From CAVVVS01 sp963751355 (lineage in GTDB: Bacteria > Bacteroidota > Ignavibacteria > Ignavibacteriales > Ignavibacteriaceae), in contig CAVVVS010000036.1 in NCBI GenBank assembly GCA_963751355.1, positions 1 to 12,086 of the forward strand: DNA of 12,086 nt, given 5' to 3'. The notes beneath the pieces were generated by a model. The model searched no databases. It saw nothing but the letters and a program-made list of their open reading frames with translations, and was not told where the DNA came from. Below, in pieces: positions 1-7,784 of this stretch. Within the stretch, counting starts at the first letter, position 1, and every line of letters starts with the position of its first letter. The position numbers were made by a program, and so were the translations under genes.

Positions 1-116
1 GGCCATCACCATCATCATGGTGGTTTACCTTTGTTTTCAGTTTGCTGACGTCGGCTTTCATGAACTGGTTCAACGAACGTTCCATGCTACCGTCTTCAAA
101 AGCGCAGGCGGCTTGA
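1..116 (+). pseudogene. aapQ: C-terminal end of an AapQ-like amino-acid ABC transporter permease, frameshifted
   Basis: This is the last ~38 codons of an inner-membrane permease of the general L-amino-acid ABC transporter family (AapJQMP). The gene enters from outside the window. Reading begins in frame 2 with AITIIMVVYLC and must move to frame 3 to continue as LLTSAFMNWFNERS and end at the TGA at 114-116. The shift lies at or next to the T4 run at 34-37; removing one T restores a continuous permease-like C-terminus. In this family the segment is the last transmembrane helix followed by a short cytoplasmic tail containing MNWFN. It is followed after 4 bases by the AapM-like gene, the usual aapQ-aapM order. 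The assignment rests on remembered family motifs and on the neighbour. The frameshift may be a sequencing error and not a real mutation. Confidence 0.6.
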
Positions 117-120
117 GAAA

Positions 121-815
121 ATGTCCATGAGCTGCCGCAAGAAACAACAAAACGGCATTCCGGCCTGGGCTTCGGCTTTCTGGCTAAAGGTTCGCAGCCT
201 GTTTTTTCGGGACCTTCAGCAACAGCCTGTTGACCTGCCTCGGCATCGCCCTGCTCCTGCTCATTTTCCCGCCCCTCATTCGCTGGGGTATCATCGATGC
301 CACATGGAGCAAACCGCCAAACGAGTGCCTGAGTCTGGACGGGGCCTGCTGGACCTATGTGCGCGAAAACTGGCAATTCGTGCTCTTCGGCTTCTACCCC
401 CCGACCGAACAGTGGCGACCCGTGGCGGCCTTTATCCTGTTTCTGATTATGATCGTTATCAGCTCCCGGCCGAAAAACTGGTCGCGGATCCTGTTTTACA
501 GTTGGTGCGCCAGTTTTGTCGTTATCGCCATGCTCCTGCACGGCGGCATTGCCGGCCTGCCCGTCGTACCCAGCGACAAATGGAGCGGCCTGCCCCTGAC
601 CATGCTGTTGGCGGTCGTGGGCATTGTGGCCGCTTATCCTTTCGGCATCATTCTGGCACTGGGGCGGCGTTCGCGCATGCCGGTTATCCGCTCTTTGAGC
701 ACGGTCTATATCGAGGTGATGCGGGGGATCCCCCCTCATCTGCCTGTTGTTTATGTCGTCCGTGGTATTCCCTCTGTTTCTGCCCGAAGGGGTGACGGTA
801 AACAAATTGCTGAAC
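121..815 (+). pseudogene. aapM: AapM-like amino-acid ABC transporter permease, two frameshifts, 3' end lost at junction
   Basis: AapM pairs with AapQ to form the inner-membrane channel for general L-amino-acid uptake. The reading frame has three pieces. Frame 1 runs from ATG 121 (or 127) to the T6 run at 202-207. Frame 2 then reads FGTFSNSLLTCLGIALLLL and continues through GACWTYVRENWQFVLFGFYP, several hydrophobic helices and IVAAYPFGIILALGRRSRMP to EVMRGIP. After the C6 run at 730-735, frame 3 reads LICLLFMSSVVFPLFLPEGV and TVNKLL. Deleting one base from each homopolymer gives a continuous AapM-like protein. The GACW, LGRRS, EVMRGIP and FPLFLPEGVT segments match the family as I know it. Homology stops at about 810-815, before the conserved EAA region, where the sequence turns into the antisense of a helicase gene. 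GC is far higher than in the rest of the window. Proteobacterial origin is inferred. Confidence 0.75.
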
Positions 816-818
816 AAC
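805..818. other. Junction between GC-rich permease DNA and AT-rich main sequence
   Basis: To the left, plus-strand codons follow the AapM family up to VNKLL. To the right, minus-strand codons follow a UvrD-type helicase from its start to ASELF, and beyond that residue they become the antisense of the permease. The two homologies therefore meet within about 15 bases, with no intergenic DNA, insertion sequence, tRNA or direct repeat between them. Base composition changes at the same point. This is the pattern of a chimeric clone, amplification product or misassembly. A real recombination event is possible but would have destroyed both genes. Confidence 0.8.
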
Positions 819-1003
819 TCGCTTGCTGCTTTGTCGGTAAAAGTAATCGCCGCTATATTTCTCAACGGTACATTTTCTGTCAAAGCTATATCTAAATATC
901 GTTTTGATAGAACGAAGGTTTTTCCTGATCCGGCATTAGCGGTTAAAGATATATGATTTTTGAAATTAAGTGCAGCTTTTTGATGTGGAGTTAAAGTAGT
1001 CAT
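812..1003 (-). CDS. N-terminus of a UvrD/AddA-like superfamily 1 DNA helicase (truncated)
   Basis: An open frame starts at ATG 1001-1003, 10 bases after the stop of the histidine kinase gene, and is too short to stand out as an ORF. It encodes a typical start of a UvrD/RecB/AddA-type ATP-dependent helicase. A Q-motif-like MTTLTPHQKAALNF is followed by ANAGSGKTFVLSKRYL, with the Walker A lysine at residue 28 in GSGKT, and then by PLRNIAAITFTDKAASELF, which is motif Ia. Homology ends near residue 63-65 at the junction, so more than 90 percent of the protein is missing. The frame continues into the permease DNA as meaningless antisense. Such helicases act in DNA repair or recombination, often with a nuclease domain or partner. 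The fragment cannot distinguish AddA/RecB from UvrD/PcrA, although the sequence style favours the former. It is probably co-transcribed with the kinase gene. Confidence 0.85.
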
Positions 1004-1013
1004 TTATTTTCTA

Positions 1014-4000
1014 TTATTTTTTATCATCTTTATTTATTGTAAGCATTGTTATTTCGAATTTAGTTCCGGTATCTGAACTGTCTATCAATAATATGCTCCC
1101 ACCAATTCCTTCCAAAAATCTTTTAGCAAGTTTTAAGCCCAATCCCATACCTTTTTCTTTAGTGGTAAAATTTGAATCGAATATTTTATCCTTAATATCT
1201 TCCGGTATGCCTTTACCGTTATCTTCGACTATTATTATAACTTTATTGTCCTTACCGTCAATTGAAATATCAACCCTGTCGGCACCTGCTTGAATAGAAT
1301 TCCTTATTAAATTAATGAATAATCTTCTTAGCTGGGAGTTATCCCCTTCAATGAATATGGAGTCCGGATTCGCCACAACATTTATTTTAACTTTTTCATG
1401 CACATATAAATTAACGGTATCAATGACAACCGGTATTAAATCGATGTCTTCCATATTAAAATTTGGCATTCTTGCAAATCTTGAAAACTCGGATGCAATC
1501 AAATTAAGATTTTCAATTTGATTCAGTATAGTTTTTGAAACTTTATTAAATATTGAATCAAAGTTCTTATTTTTATCCTTGTATGAAGCTATTAATTGCT
1601 GCACAGCTAATTTCATGGGGGTAAGAGGATTTTTAATTTCGTGAGCAACTTGTTTTGCCATCTCTTTCCAGGCGTTTTCTCTTTCCAGATCTGCCAACTC
1701 AGATTGAGTTTTTTGAAGTTCTTTTGTCATTGTGTTAAATCCGTTCAGCAGTTCACGAATTTCCCCCCGCTCATTATTTTGTAATTCAACACTCAAGTCA
1801 CCTTGAGCAACTGCGGTAGTAGCTTTAGTTAGTCTCCTAATTGGTGAAGAAATTTTATCTGCTAGAAATGTACTTATTATTATGATAATTAATGTGGCAA
1901 ACGAATAAACACCGAACAAAAATACATCAACATCGATAACTGAAAAAGTAAGTCTAACTTTATTGAATGCGTCGTTAACGCCCAAAATAAAATCGCGATT
2001 GCCTATGACAATTCTTCGGTAATATGCATCATAAATAAAATTTTCAACTTTTTCTTGTGTTAAATATTCTCTATAGCTTAAATAATTTAATTCATAATAT
2101 GCCTGCGGATCTAATTTTTCACTAAATAGTCCAGTATTATAATATTGATTTTTTGAATTATATATTTGATTGGGTCCGTCAAATATGGCGAAAGAAATGC
2201 CTAAATCTTTTCCGGCATTATCAAACGCAACATTGTAATAATTATTTTTAATTTCTTTAATTTCTTCTGATATTAGCTGCTCAATATATCTGGATCGTTC
2301 ACTTAACTCGTTAAATATTGCGGTCTGACTTCTTTCCTTTACAACCTGTCTATTATAAATAGCAAGAATTAGCACCGGTAATATAGAGACTAAAAGAAAC
2401 GAAAACAGAAGCTGAGCCCTAAAGCTGTATTTTATTTTTTTAAAATTAATGATTAACAGAGTTAACAATAGAATCATTATAAATATGCTGTGAACAATGA
2501 ATATTTTAAAGAAGTTATATAACTCCCATGAAATGTTTTTTCCCTTTAATGAGACAGAGGTTATTTTCGAAGATTCTCCAGAGCCGGTTTTAAGAACAAA
2601 TGTAACATAATTGATTCCGTTTAACGATAAATTCAGCCATGCTTCATTATCGGGGGAAAAATCTGCATTGAGAATAGGTTTTATCTGATCCCTGGAGGGA
2701 TAAATATCTCCGTAAACCTGTATGAGCTTTGAATCGGAAAATTCAAAAATTTTGAGATGCCTAACATCAATCACGGAATTCAATATGTTGGTTTTGGATT
2801 CTAAAAAGTCCGGTATATTTTGAGCTCCTAGGTTTTGCATATTGAAACTAATTGAAGCTGCCACGTAACCCAATATTATTCCCCGCTCGGCTACAGGTAT
2901 TAGTCCTGTAAAGATTCTATTTATTGAGTTACCGGATACAGTCGATTCAAAAATTTCCGGTTTAGGTGAATTTATATTTGTAAAAGTTAACACAGGTCTT
3001 GCACTGGTATCTATGCCAACTCCGAATCTGCCAATAATTTTCTGATTTCGATTATATAGTGTAAGCGAAGATCCCAACGATTCCCGCTGCAATGAACTAT
3101 TACTCCATAATAAAAATGCCGCAGCATCATAATTGGCATCATTATCTGTGAATAAATCCTTAACCTTTGGATTATTTTTAAGATTTTCCAGTGTTTCGGA
3201 TATTAAAAATCGTAATAGGTTATCGTTTGATCTGTTGATTTCTAGGGCAGTTGTTTTAAGAGAAGTTTTTTCTAAATGTAAATTAAAAAAGTTCATTAAA
3301 GTTATGGTAACAATAGAAGCAACAACAGTTGCATACACATAATTATAGATAGATGTTAAGTTACCGGATAACAATTTATATATTAGTAAGAAGAAAATTG
3401 TTATAAAAATTATACTGAGTAAAGGAGTTATTAAGGGTTCGTGTTGTTTTTCAATAAAAAGGATACCCGATATTTGAAATAAAATGAATACAAGTAAAAA
3501 TGTTAACAGAAAATATTTATCGCCTTTTTTAGGTAAAAATAAAAATAGAATTAAAACAATTGCACTCAAAAATAAAACCGTTGAGAGTCCTATTAATAGA
3601 ACATTTAAGTTCATTATAATTGAAGCTAAATTCGGAATTAGGTTCGGTTCTTTAAAATATCTAAGAGTAGAGTCGAAAATAACACTTTTAATTGAAGCAC
3701 TTAATCCCCTGAGAGTAAGAAGAGAGACAAATAGAACAGGTAAGAATAAAAGAAATGCGACCCACAATTTTTTATTTTTCTGTATTACTCCCAAATTTAA
3801 ATATTCGGTTAAGTATCTGAATGCTTTTATGAGTACAAGCAGCAGAAAAATGTTTGTGATTAGAAATTCCACCGGGGATTTAACTATGCCTCCGGCAAAT
3901 GTTGATGAGAAAAAGGACGGTTCTGTTAAGGAACTGTTCATAATTTGGGTCGGAATTCCCACATAATACAGCATTAGCCTAAACGCAGCACAATAAATTG

Positions 4001-4865
4001 CAAATAAGATCAGCTTCACCGAACGATACTTTATTCCTTTATATTCATTTCGAAAGCCAAAAGCCATTAGTAAGAACCCAATAGCAGCCAGAATCGATTG
4101 AATTTTTCCGGCTTGATCATAAATTGAATTAACAGAGTTATCTAAAGACGGCTTCATGAAACTAACTGAGCCAATTTTATTCTTTTGATTGTTAACGAGC
4201 GGAAAAGTGTAACTTCTCCCGTCTTTAGAGGCGACAATAAACGGATTATAATTTACATTCACCTGCGTTAAAAATTTATCCGAAAGATTTTGAGAAAAAC
4301 TGATTTGCTTATAATATGCATTCCGCAGCTTATAATGTTTTTCAATAGGTAAACTAATTAGAAAATAAAATTGATCGTTATCTACCAGGACTGTTTCGGT
4401 CACAGTCAGGTATGTAACAAGTTCGGTATTGTAAAAATGGATCTCACCAATGGGATAGGCTAATGGGAACACATCATTTTGCGGTATAGCAAAGGATTGG
4501 TTCCATGCAATTAATTTTCCGTTCGGTGCTAATACTTCAACGGAATAGTTACTAAATTGCTCATCATTAACTAACTTGATAAGCGCACCGTATGATGAAT
4601 TCTTAGGGTTTAAGGTTCTGGCAAGTTCTTGTTTTAATAATCCTGCAATTGAAAGAAGGTTATCTTCCTTTTGCTTGAATATTTGATTTATTTCAGTTTC
4701 AATATTAGTAATTCTACCGGAAAGTTCATTGCTCCAATTTTCTCTTTTATATTCGGTAAGCCTTGGTATAATTATACCAATCACAAATATCAGAGTTATA
4801 ATAAAAAAGACGATAGCAAAAAATTTCCTATCGCCTTTTAATTTATGGAAAAAGCTTTTTAACAT
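1014..4865 (-). CDS. Giant NtrY-like membrane sensor histidine kinase (1283 aa)
   Basis: This is an inner-membrane sensor kinase that should autophosphorylate on histidine and pass the phosphate to an unlinked response regulator. Hydrophobic segments suggest about 12 membrane spans, near residues 14-34, 256-272, 281-301, 332-347, 366-386, 418-444, 451-471, 480-497, 507-527, 785-806, 817-837 and 979-999. Three large probable extracytoplasmic segments lie at 35-255, 528-784 and 838-978. A HAMP linker (1000-1053, SSPIRRLTKA) leads to the H box KQVAHEIKNPLTP with the phospho-acceptor His1075. The N box FINLIRNSIQ (~1181-1190), G1 box VEDNGKGIP (~1213-1221) and GMGLGLKLAKRF (~1239-1250) form a complete HATPase_c. 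The H box resembles NtrY. The start ATG overlaps the upstream stop (TAATG), has no Shine-Dalgarno sequence, and is probably translationally coupled. No regulator gene is adjacent. The signal sensed is unknown. Its ~1000-residue input region is much longer than in classical NtrY. Confidence 0.92.
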   Translation of the reverse strand: MLKSFFHKLKGDRKFFAIVFFIITLIFVIGIIIPRLTEYKRENWSNELSGRITNIETEINQIFKQKEDNLLSIAGLLKQELARTLNPKNSSYGALIKLVNDEQFSNYSVEVLAPNGKLIAWNQSFAIPQNDVFPLAYPIGEIHFYNTELVTYLTVTETVLVDNDQFYFLISLPIEKHYKLRNAYYKQISFSQNLSDKFLTQVNVNYNPFIVASKDGRSYTFPLVNNQKNKIGSVSFMKPSLDNSVNSIYDQAGKIQSILAAIGFLLMAFGFRNEYKGIKYRSVKLILFAIYCAAFRLMLYYVGIPTQIMNSSLTEPSFFSSTFAGGIVKSPVEFLITNIFLLLVLIKAFRYLTEYLNLGVIQKNKKLWVAFLLFLPVLFVSLLTLRGLSASIKSVIFDSTLRYFKEPNLIPNLASIIMNLNVLLIGLSTVLFLSAIVLILFLFLPKKGDKYFLLTFLLVFILFQISGILFIEKQHEPLITPLLSIIFITIFFLLIYKLLSGNLTSIYNYVYATVVASIVTITLMNFFNLHLEKTSLKTTALEINRSNDNLLRFLISETLENLKNNPKVKDLFTDNDANYDAAAFLLWSNSSLQRESLGSSLTLYNRNQKIIGRFGVGIDTSARPVLTFTNINSPKPEIFESTVSGNSINRIFTGLIPVAERGIILGYVAASISFNMQNLGAQNIPDFLESKTNILNSVIDVRHLKIFEFSDSKLIQVYGDIYPSRDQIKPILNADFSPDNEAWLNLSLNGINYVTFVLKTGSGESSKITSVSLKGKNISWELYNFFKIFIVHSIFIMILLLTLLIINFKKIKYSFRAQLLFSFLLVSILPVLILAIYNRQVVKERSQTAIFNELSERSRYIEQLISEEIKEIKNNYYNVAFDNAGKDLGISFAIFDGPNQIYNSKNQYYNTGLFSEKLDPQAYYELNYLSYREYLTQEKVENFIYDAYYRRIVIGNRDFILGVNDAFNKVRLTFSVIDVDVFLFGVYSFATLIIIIISTFLADKISSPIRRLTKATTAVAQGDLSVELQNNERGEIRELLNGFNTMTKELQKTQSELADLERENAWKEMAKQVAHEIKNPLTPMKLAVQQLIASYKDKNKNFDSIFNKVSKTILNQIENLNLIASEFSRFARMPNFNMEDIDLIPVVIDTVNLYVHEKVKINVVANPDSIFIEGDNSQLRRLFINLIRNSIQAGADRVDISIDGKDNKVIIIVEDNGKGIPEDIKDKIFDSNFTTKEKGMGLGLKLAKRFLEGIGGSILLIDSSDTGTKFEITMLTINKDDKK

Positions 4866-5323
4866 TAATTAATTGTAATTTGTGTTATTTTCCAATTGTG
4901 ACTAACCTTTTTTAAAGCGATGTAAACTCTCGCTACACCACGCTTACCCCTTTGCATATATGTATATTCTCCTGTCGCATACGGGGTACTTTCGTTGCTA
5001 ATTATACTCTTAAAATTGAATGATATAATTTGATATTCCTCAAAAAATTTCTCAAGTACATAGTACGCCTGGTTTGTACTATAATAACCACTAACACCAT
5101 CCATTAAATTCAAATAGGTTTGCGCGCTAAGCTTGTTAGAGATTTCCTTGACACTGCTGTGAGAAATGCCGGTTTCAATTTCGTTAAAGACCACCGAGGC
5201 ATTCACCTTCTGAGGTATTGGTTGCTCCTCGGTATTACGCTCCACTTGTTGCGCAGGCGTTTGTATAAAAGGCAAACAGACCAATAGAGAAATAAACAAT
5301 ATTAAAATGATTCTTTTGAGCAT
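4865..5323 (-). CDS. Secreted DUF4783-family (NTF2-like) protein
   Basis: This 152-residue protein has an N-terminal signal peptide (basic MLKR, hydrophobic stretch to about residue 20, likely cleavage after TPAQ near 25). The mature part, from about residue 42, resembles DUF4783, a small NTF2-like fold family found mainly in Bacteroidota. Shared features are the repeat-free alpha-plus-beta pattern, a central KFFEEYQIISFNFK segment, and a final strand pair with VYIALKK and WKITQITI. I know no biochemical function for the family. The gene overlaps the histidine kinase start by one base (TAATG), so the two are made together. The protein may be a periplasmic or membrane-facing accessory to the kinase, but that is inference from position only. 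No clear Shine-Dalgarno precedes ATG 5321-5323. A terminator-like hairpin separates it from the gene upstream, so it should have its own promoter in 5324-5410. Confidence 0.75.
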   Translation of the reverse strand: MLKRIILILFISLLVCLPFIQTPAQQVERNTEEQPIPQKVNASVVFNEIETGISHSSVKEISNKLSAQTYLNLMDGVSGYYSTNQAYYVLEKFFEEYQIISFNFKSIISNESTPYATGEYTYMQRGKRGVARVYIALKKVSHNWKITQITIN

Positions 5324-5401
5324 ATCTACTTGGACTAATTTAAAGAATATATGAGATTAAAGCTATAAAATTATTTATCCGAAGCATAGAATATTTGTTT
5401 A

Positions 5402-5440
5402 AAATATATAACATGCTGCCTGTTAAACATGGGCAGCATG
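5402..5440 (-). terminator. Hairpin terminator after the FN3 lipoprotein gene
   Basis: The arms CATGCTGCC (5412-5420) and GGCAGCATG (5432-5440) are perfect reverse complements with an 11-base loop. G-T pairs can extend the stem inward. Read on the minus strand, the hairpin lies 30 bases after the lipoprotein stop and is followed by the U-rich stretch TTATATATTTT. This fits an intrinsic terminator, although the U tract is interrupted. The plus-strand side has no U run. Confidence 0.65.
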
Positions 5441-5470
5441 AATGAAGATTTTCTACTTGAAAATAAAAGT

Positions 5471-6292
5471 TTATTTATTATTTCGTTCATGTATCGATTT
5501 ATCAATCGGTTTTCTAACAACATTCGTTTTTTGCTGCTTAAGATCTGTATTACCCTTTACAAGCTGGAATGACCAATCAAAAACGATTCTATCGGAAGTA
5601 AGAGATTTTACTCTAACTTTCGCATAATGATTATCCCAGGTCCAGATAACATATGTGTGTCCCGGAATAACAATTGCATCTTTTGTTGTCGACCAACCTG
5701 ACAAAGGAGCGTAAGGTATATCGTAAATATCTTGAGTTTTTCCCATATCTTGAATATCGGTATCATTCCACACATCTAAATAATATGTACCTTGATAATT
5801 TTCAAAGAAAAAATCTGCTGTACTGTCATCATATGGTACCGTGGAATAAGAGGTAAATGAAAACCCGCCTAAGTCGGGGTAAGCCCTATAATCAAAGATT
5901 GATTGGTTAAATCCTTCAGGCCGGGGAGTTGCATATGCTTCATCGTAACTCAATTCACTTTCATTCCCGTTAAAATCGTATGCGGCAACAGCATAATAAT
6001 AGGTATTACCGTTTTTTGCTCCATAATCTGTGTAATAATCATTTTGAGTAGAACCAATTAAAGAATACTTCCCGTCGTATGAATAACTAAAGTATATATT
6101 ATAACCCGCAACATCCCGTTCCGGATTCAGGTTCCATGATAAATCTACTCTGCCGTCCCCGTTGAGCACTCTCAAATCAGTAGGCGGTGAAGGCGGTTGA
6201 TTGTCAATCGTAAAAAATTGGTCGTGCTTTGTACAAGCAGAAAAGGTTAAAGCCAAAACAAAAGCAGTAATGTAAAATATTTTAGTTTTCAT
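5471..6292 (-). CDS. Fibronectin type III domain lipoprotein
   Basis: This 273-residue exported lipoprotein has the signal MKTKIFYITAFVLALTFSAC, with the lipobox ending at Cys20. It is followed by a short spacer and a fibronectin type III domain at about 33-124 (PPSPPTDLRV, VDLSWN, VAGYNIYFS, YYYAVAAYDFNGNES). Residues 125-273 are rich in aromatic and Asp residues (for example FFFENYQGTYYLDVWNDTD) and match no family I recognise. The ATG at 6290-6292 is chosen over an in-frame GTG at 6301. AGGTGA lies exactly five bases before it, and the signal peptide then begins normally. The gene is monocistronic, flanked by a 188-base gap and a terminator. It probably sits on the cell envelope, since FN3 domains usually mediate protein or polysaccharide contacts. 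Binding partners cannot be told from the sequence. Confidence 0.85.
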   Translation of the reverse strand: MKTKIFYITAFVLALTFSACTKHDQFFTIDNQPPSPPTDLRVLNGDGRVDLSWNLNPERDVAGYNIYFSYSYDGKYSLIGSTQNDYYTDYGAKNGNTYYYAVAAYDFNGNESELSYDEAYATPRPEGFNQSIFDYRAYPDLGGFSFTSYSTVPYDDSTADFFFENYQGTYYLDVWNDTDIQDMGKTQDIYDIPYAPLSGWSTTKDAIVIPGHTYVIWTWDNHYAKVRVKSLTSDRIVFDWSFQLVKGNTDLKQQKTNVVRKPIDKSIHERNNK

Positions 6293-6297
6293 TTTAA

Positions 6298-6303
6298 TCA
6301 CCT
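6298..6303 (-). promoter_or_regulatory. Shine-Dalgarno deciding the lipoprotein start
   Basis: On the minus strand AGGTGA is followed by five bases and then ATG (6290-6292). The in-frame upstream GTG lies inside this Shine-Dalgarno, so the ATG is the better start. It also shows that at least some genes here use Shine-Dalgarno initiation, which is weak or absent in many Bacteroidota. Confidence 0.7.
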
Positions 6304-6417
6304 GTCATCAAAAATTATCGGTTCAGATTACATGATGATTATCTCAAATAAAATGCCAAGTATTATCATATTAAAATGAAAAGGCTTACAAAATCGAATG
6401 AAATCGAGTGTACTAAA

Positions 6418-6438
6418 TAATATACACTTTGTATATTA
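6418..6438. repeat. Perfect 9-bp inverted repeat between pyrC and the lipoprotein gene
   Basis: TAATATACA, a 3-base centre CTT, then TGTATATTA form a perfect inverted repeat. It lies 42 bases after the pyrC stop and about 125 bases before the lipoprotein start, in a gap with no ORF. As RNA it would form an A-U-rich 9-bp stem, perhaps a weak terminator for pyrRBC. As DNA it could be an operator for the lipoprotein gene. The sequence alone does not decide. Confidence 0.5.
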
Positions 6439-6480
6439 AAGCAGCCCAGGTTTGAAGAATAAGTTAATTGAAGTATAAAA

Positions 6481-7773
6481 CTATATTTTGATATGCTCGT
6501 TATTAAAATACATCTGCTTATTATTAATTACACCGACAGCCTTACCGGTTAATAGCCTCTTGTTGAAAGGAGAATTTTTAGATTTGCTTTTCGAGGTTGT
6601 AATATCAAAAGTCCAAATTACATCCAGATCCAATATAGTGAAATTAGCCTCTTCTCCTGAATCAAATTTTGGGACATCTAAATTCAATATTTTGCGTGGA
6701 TTGATGGCCATCTTTCTGATTATTTGTTCTAGTGATAAAATCTTTTTATGGTAAAGTTCACTCAGAACCAAACCGATTTGTGTTTCCAGACCGATTATTC
6801 CATTCGGAGCTTTTTCATATTCTGCTTCTTTTTCTTCCGATGAATGAGGAGCATGATCGCTTGCAATACAGTCGATTGTTCCGTCTTTCAACCCGTTCAG
6901 CACTTCAGCTAAATCGACTTTTGTGCGCAAGGGTGGGTTCATTTTTGTATTTGTGTCGTAAGATTTTACTTCATCATCCGTTAAAGTAAAATGATGCGGA
7001 GTCACCTCTGCGGTTACCTTTATACCATTCTTTTTAGCTTGCCTTACCATTTCCACCGATTTTTTAGTGCTTATGTGTGCAATATGAAGTTTTGCCCCAA
7101 CATATTCTGACATTAAAATATCCCGGCTTACTATAACATCTTCGGCTACAGAGGGAACAGGAGGTAATCCCAACAAAGTAGAATTTATACCTTCATTCAT
7201 AGCGCCGCCCGCAAGCGATTCATCTTCACAATGTTCTATGATGGGTAAATTATACATTTTCGAATATTCCAGTGCTCTACGCAGCATCGCGGATGTTTTT
7301 ATAGCTACGCCGTCATCTGAAAAACCAACTACACCTGCTTCGTACAGCTCTGCCATCGGTGATATGAATTCTCCTTGTCTGCCCAAAGTAGCAGCTCCTA
7401 TTACAGAAACATCCACCGTATGATTGATAGCCTGCTTTTTGACCAAATTAACTACTTCGGCTGAGTCAATAGCCGGTTCGGTGTTAGGCATACATGCAAT
7501 TCCCGTAAATCCTCCGTTAGCAGCCGAATTACAACCTGTGAGGACCGTTTCTTCATCTTCTCTTCCCGGCTCTCTCAAATGAACATGCATGTCAAAAAAT
7601 CCCGGTACGATATATTTCCCGCTTAAATCAAATTCCTTAGCTCCTTTTCTGTCTTCTTCATCTAATTTATTGATTTTGGTTATTATTCCATCTGTTAATA
7701 AGATTTCAACGTTATTCATATTCAAATTTTGTTCTGGATGAACAATATTTGCATCTTTTAAGATAATTTTCAT
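6481..7773 (-). CDS. pyrC: Dihydroorotase (class I, PyrC)
   Basis: This cytoplasmic zinc enzyme interconverts N-carbamoyl-L-aspartate and dihydroorotate, the third step of de novo pyrimidine synthesis. The 430-residue length fits class I dihydroorotase. The metal-binding set is complete: DMHVHLREPG with His63 and His65, the Asp of FSDDG (153), His181 in IIEHCED, His233 in HIAHIST, and Asp306 in CIASDHAPH. Also present are the substrate-binding CMPNTEP segment (94-100) and TPHHFTLTDDEV (258-269). With all ligands in place it should be active and not a pseudo-dihydroorotase. It is the last gene of pyrR-pyrB-pyrC, starting 11 bases after pyrB. AGGA precedes the ATG by six bases. The N-terminal strands (residues 1-50) and the end of the protein form the small beta-sandwich typical of amidohydrolases. 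Control should come from the pyrR leader. Confidence 0.96.
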   Translation of the reverse strand: MKIILKDANIVHPEQNLNMNNVEILLTDGIITKINKLDEEDRKGAKEFDLSGKYIVPGFFDMHVHLREPGREDEETVLTGCNSAANGGFTGIACMPNTEPAIDSAEVVNLVKKQAINHTVDVSVIGAATLGRQGEFISPMAELYEAGVVGFSDDGVAIKTSAMLRRALEYSKMYNLPIIEHCEDESLAGGAMNEGINSTLLGLPPVPSVAEDVIVSRDILMSEYVGAKLHIAHISTKKSVEMVRQAKKNGIKVTAEVTPHHFTLTDDEVKSYDTNTKMNPPLRTKVDLAEVLNGLKDGTIDCIASDHAPHSSEEKEAEYEKAPNGIIGLETQIGLVLSELYHKKILSLEQIIRKMAINPRKILNLDVPKFDSGEEANFTILDLDVIWTFDITTSKSKSKNSPFNKRLLTGKAVGVINNKQMYFNNEHIKI

Positions 7774-7784
7774 TCCAATTCCTA

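Noticed and set aside
1..815. Recent horizontal acquisition of an amino-acid transporter by the AT-rich genome
   Set aside because: There is no integrase, tRNA target site or flanking repeat. Both genes are cut at the junction and the frameshifts are homopolymer type, so an assembly or cloning chimera is simpler.
747..956. Plus-strand ORF continuing the permease to 956
   Set aside because: Only its first part (to about 815) is permease. The rest is the exact antisense of a recognisable helicase N-terminus, so it is not a gene of this length.
3484..3966. 160-codon plus-strand ORF inside the histidine kinase gene
   Set aside because: It is an antisense frame of a long, fully supported kinase gene, is rich in Lys, Asn and Arg as antisense of membrane-span codons, and resembles no known domain.
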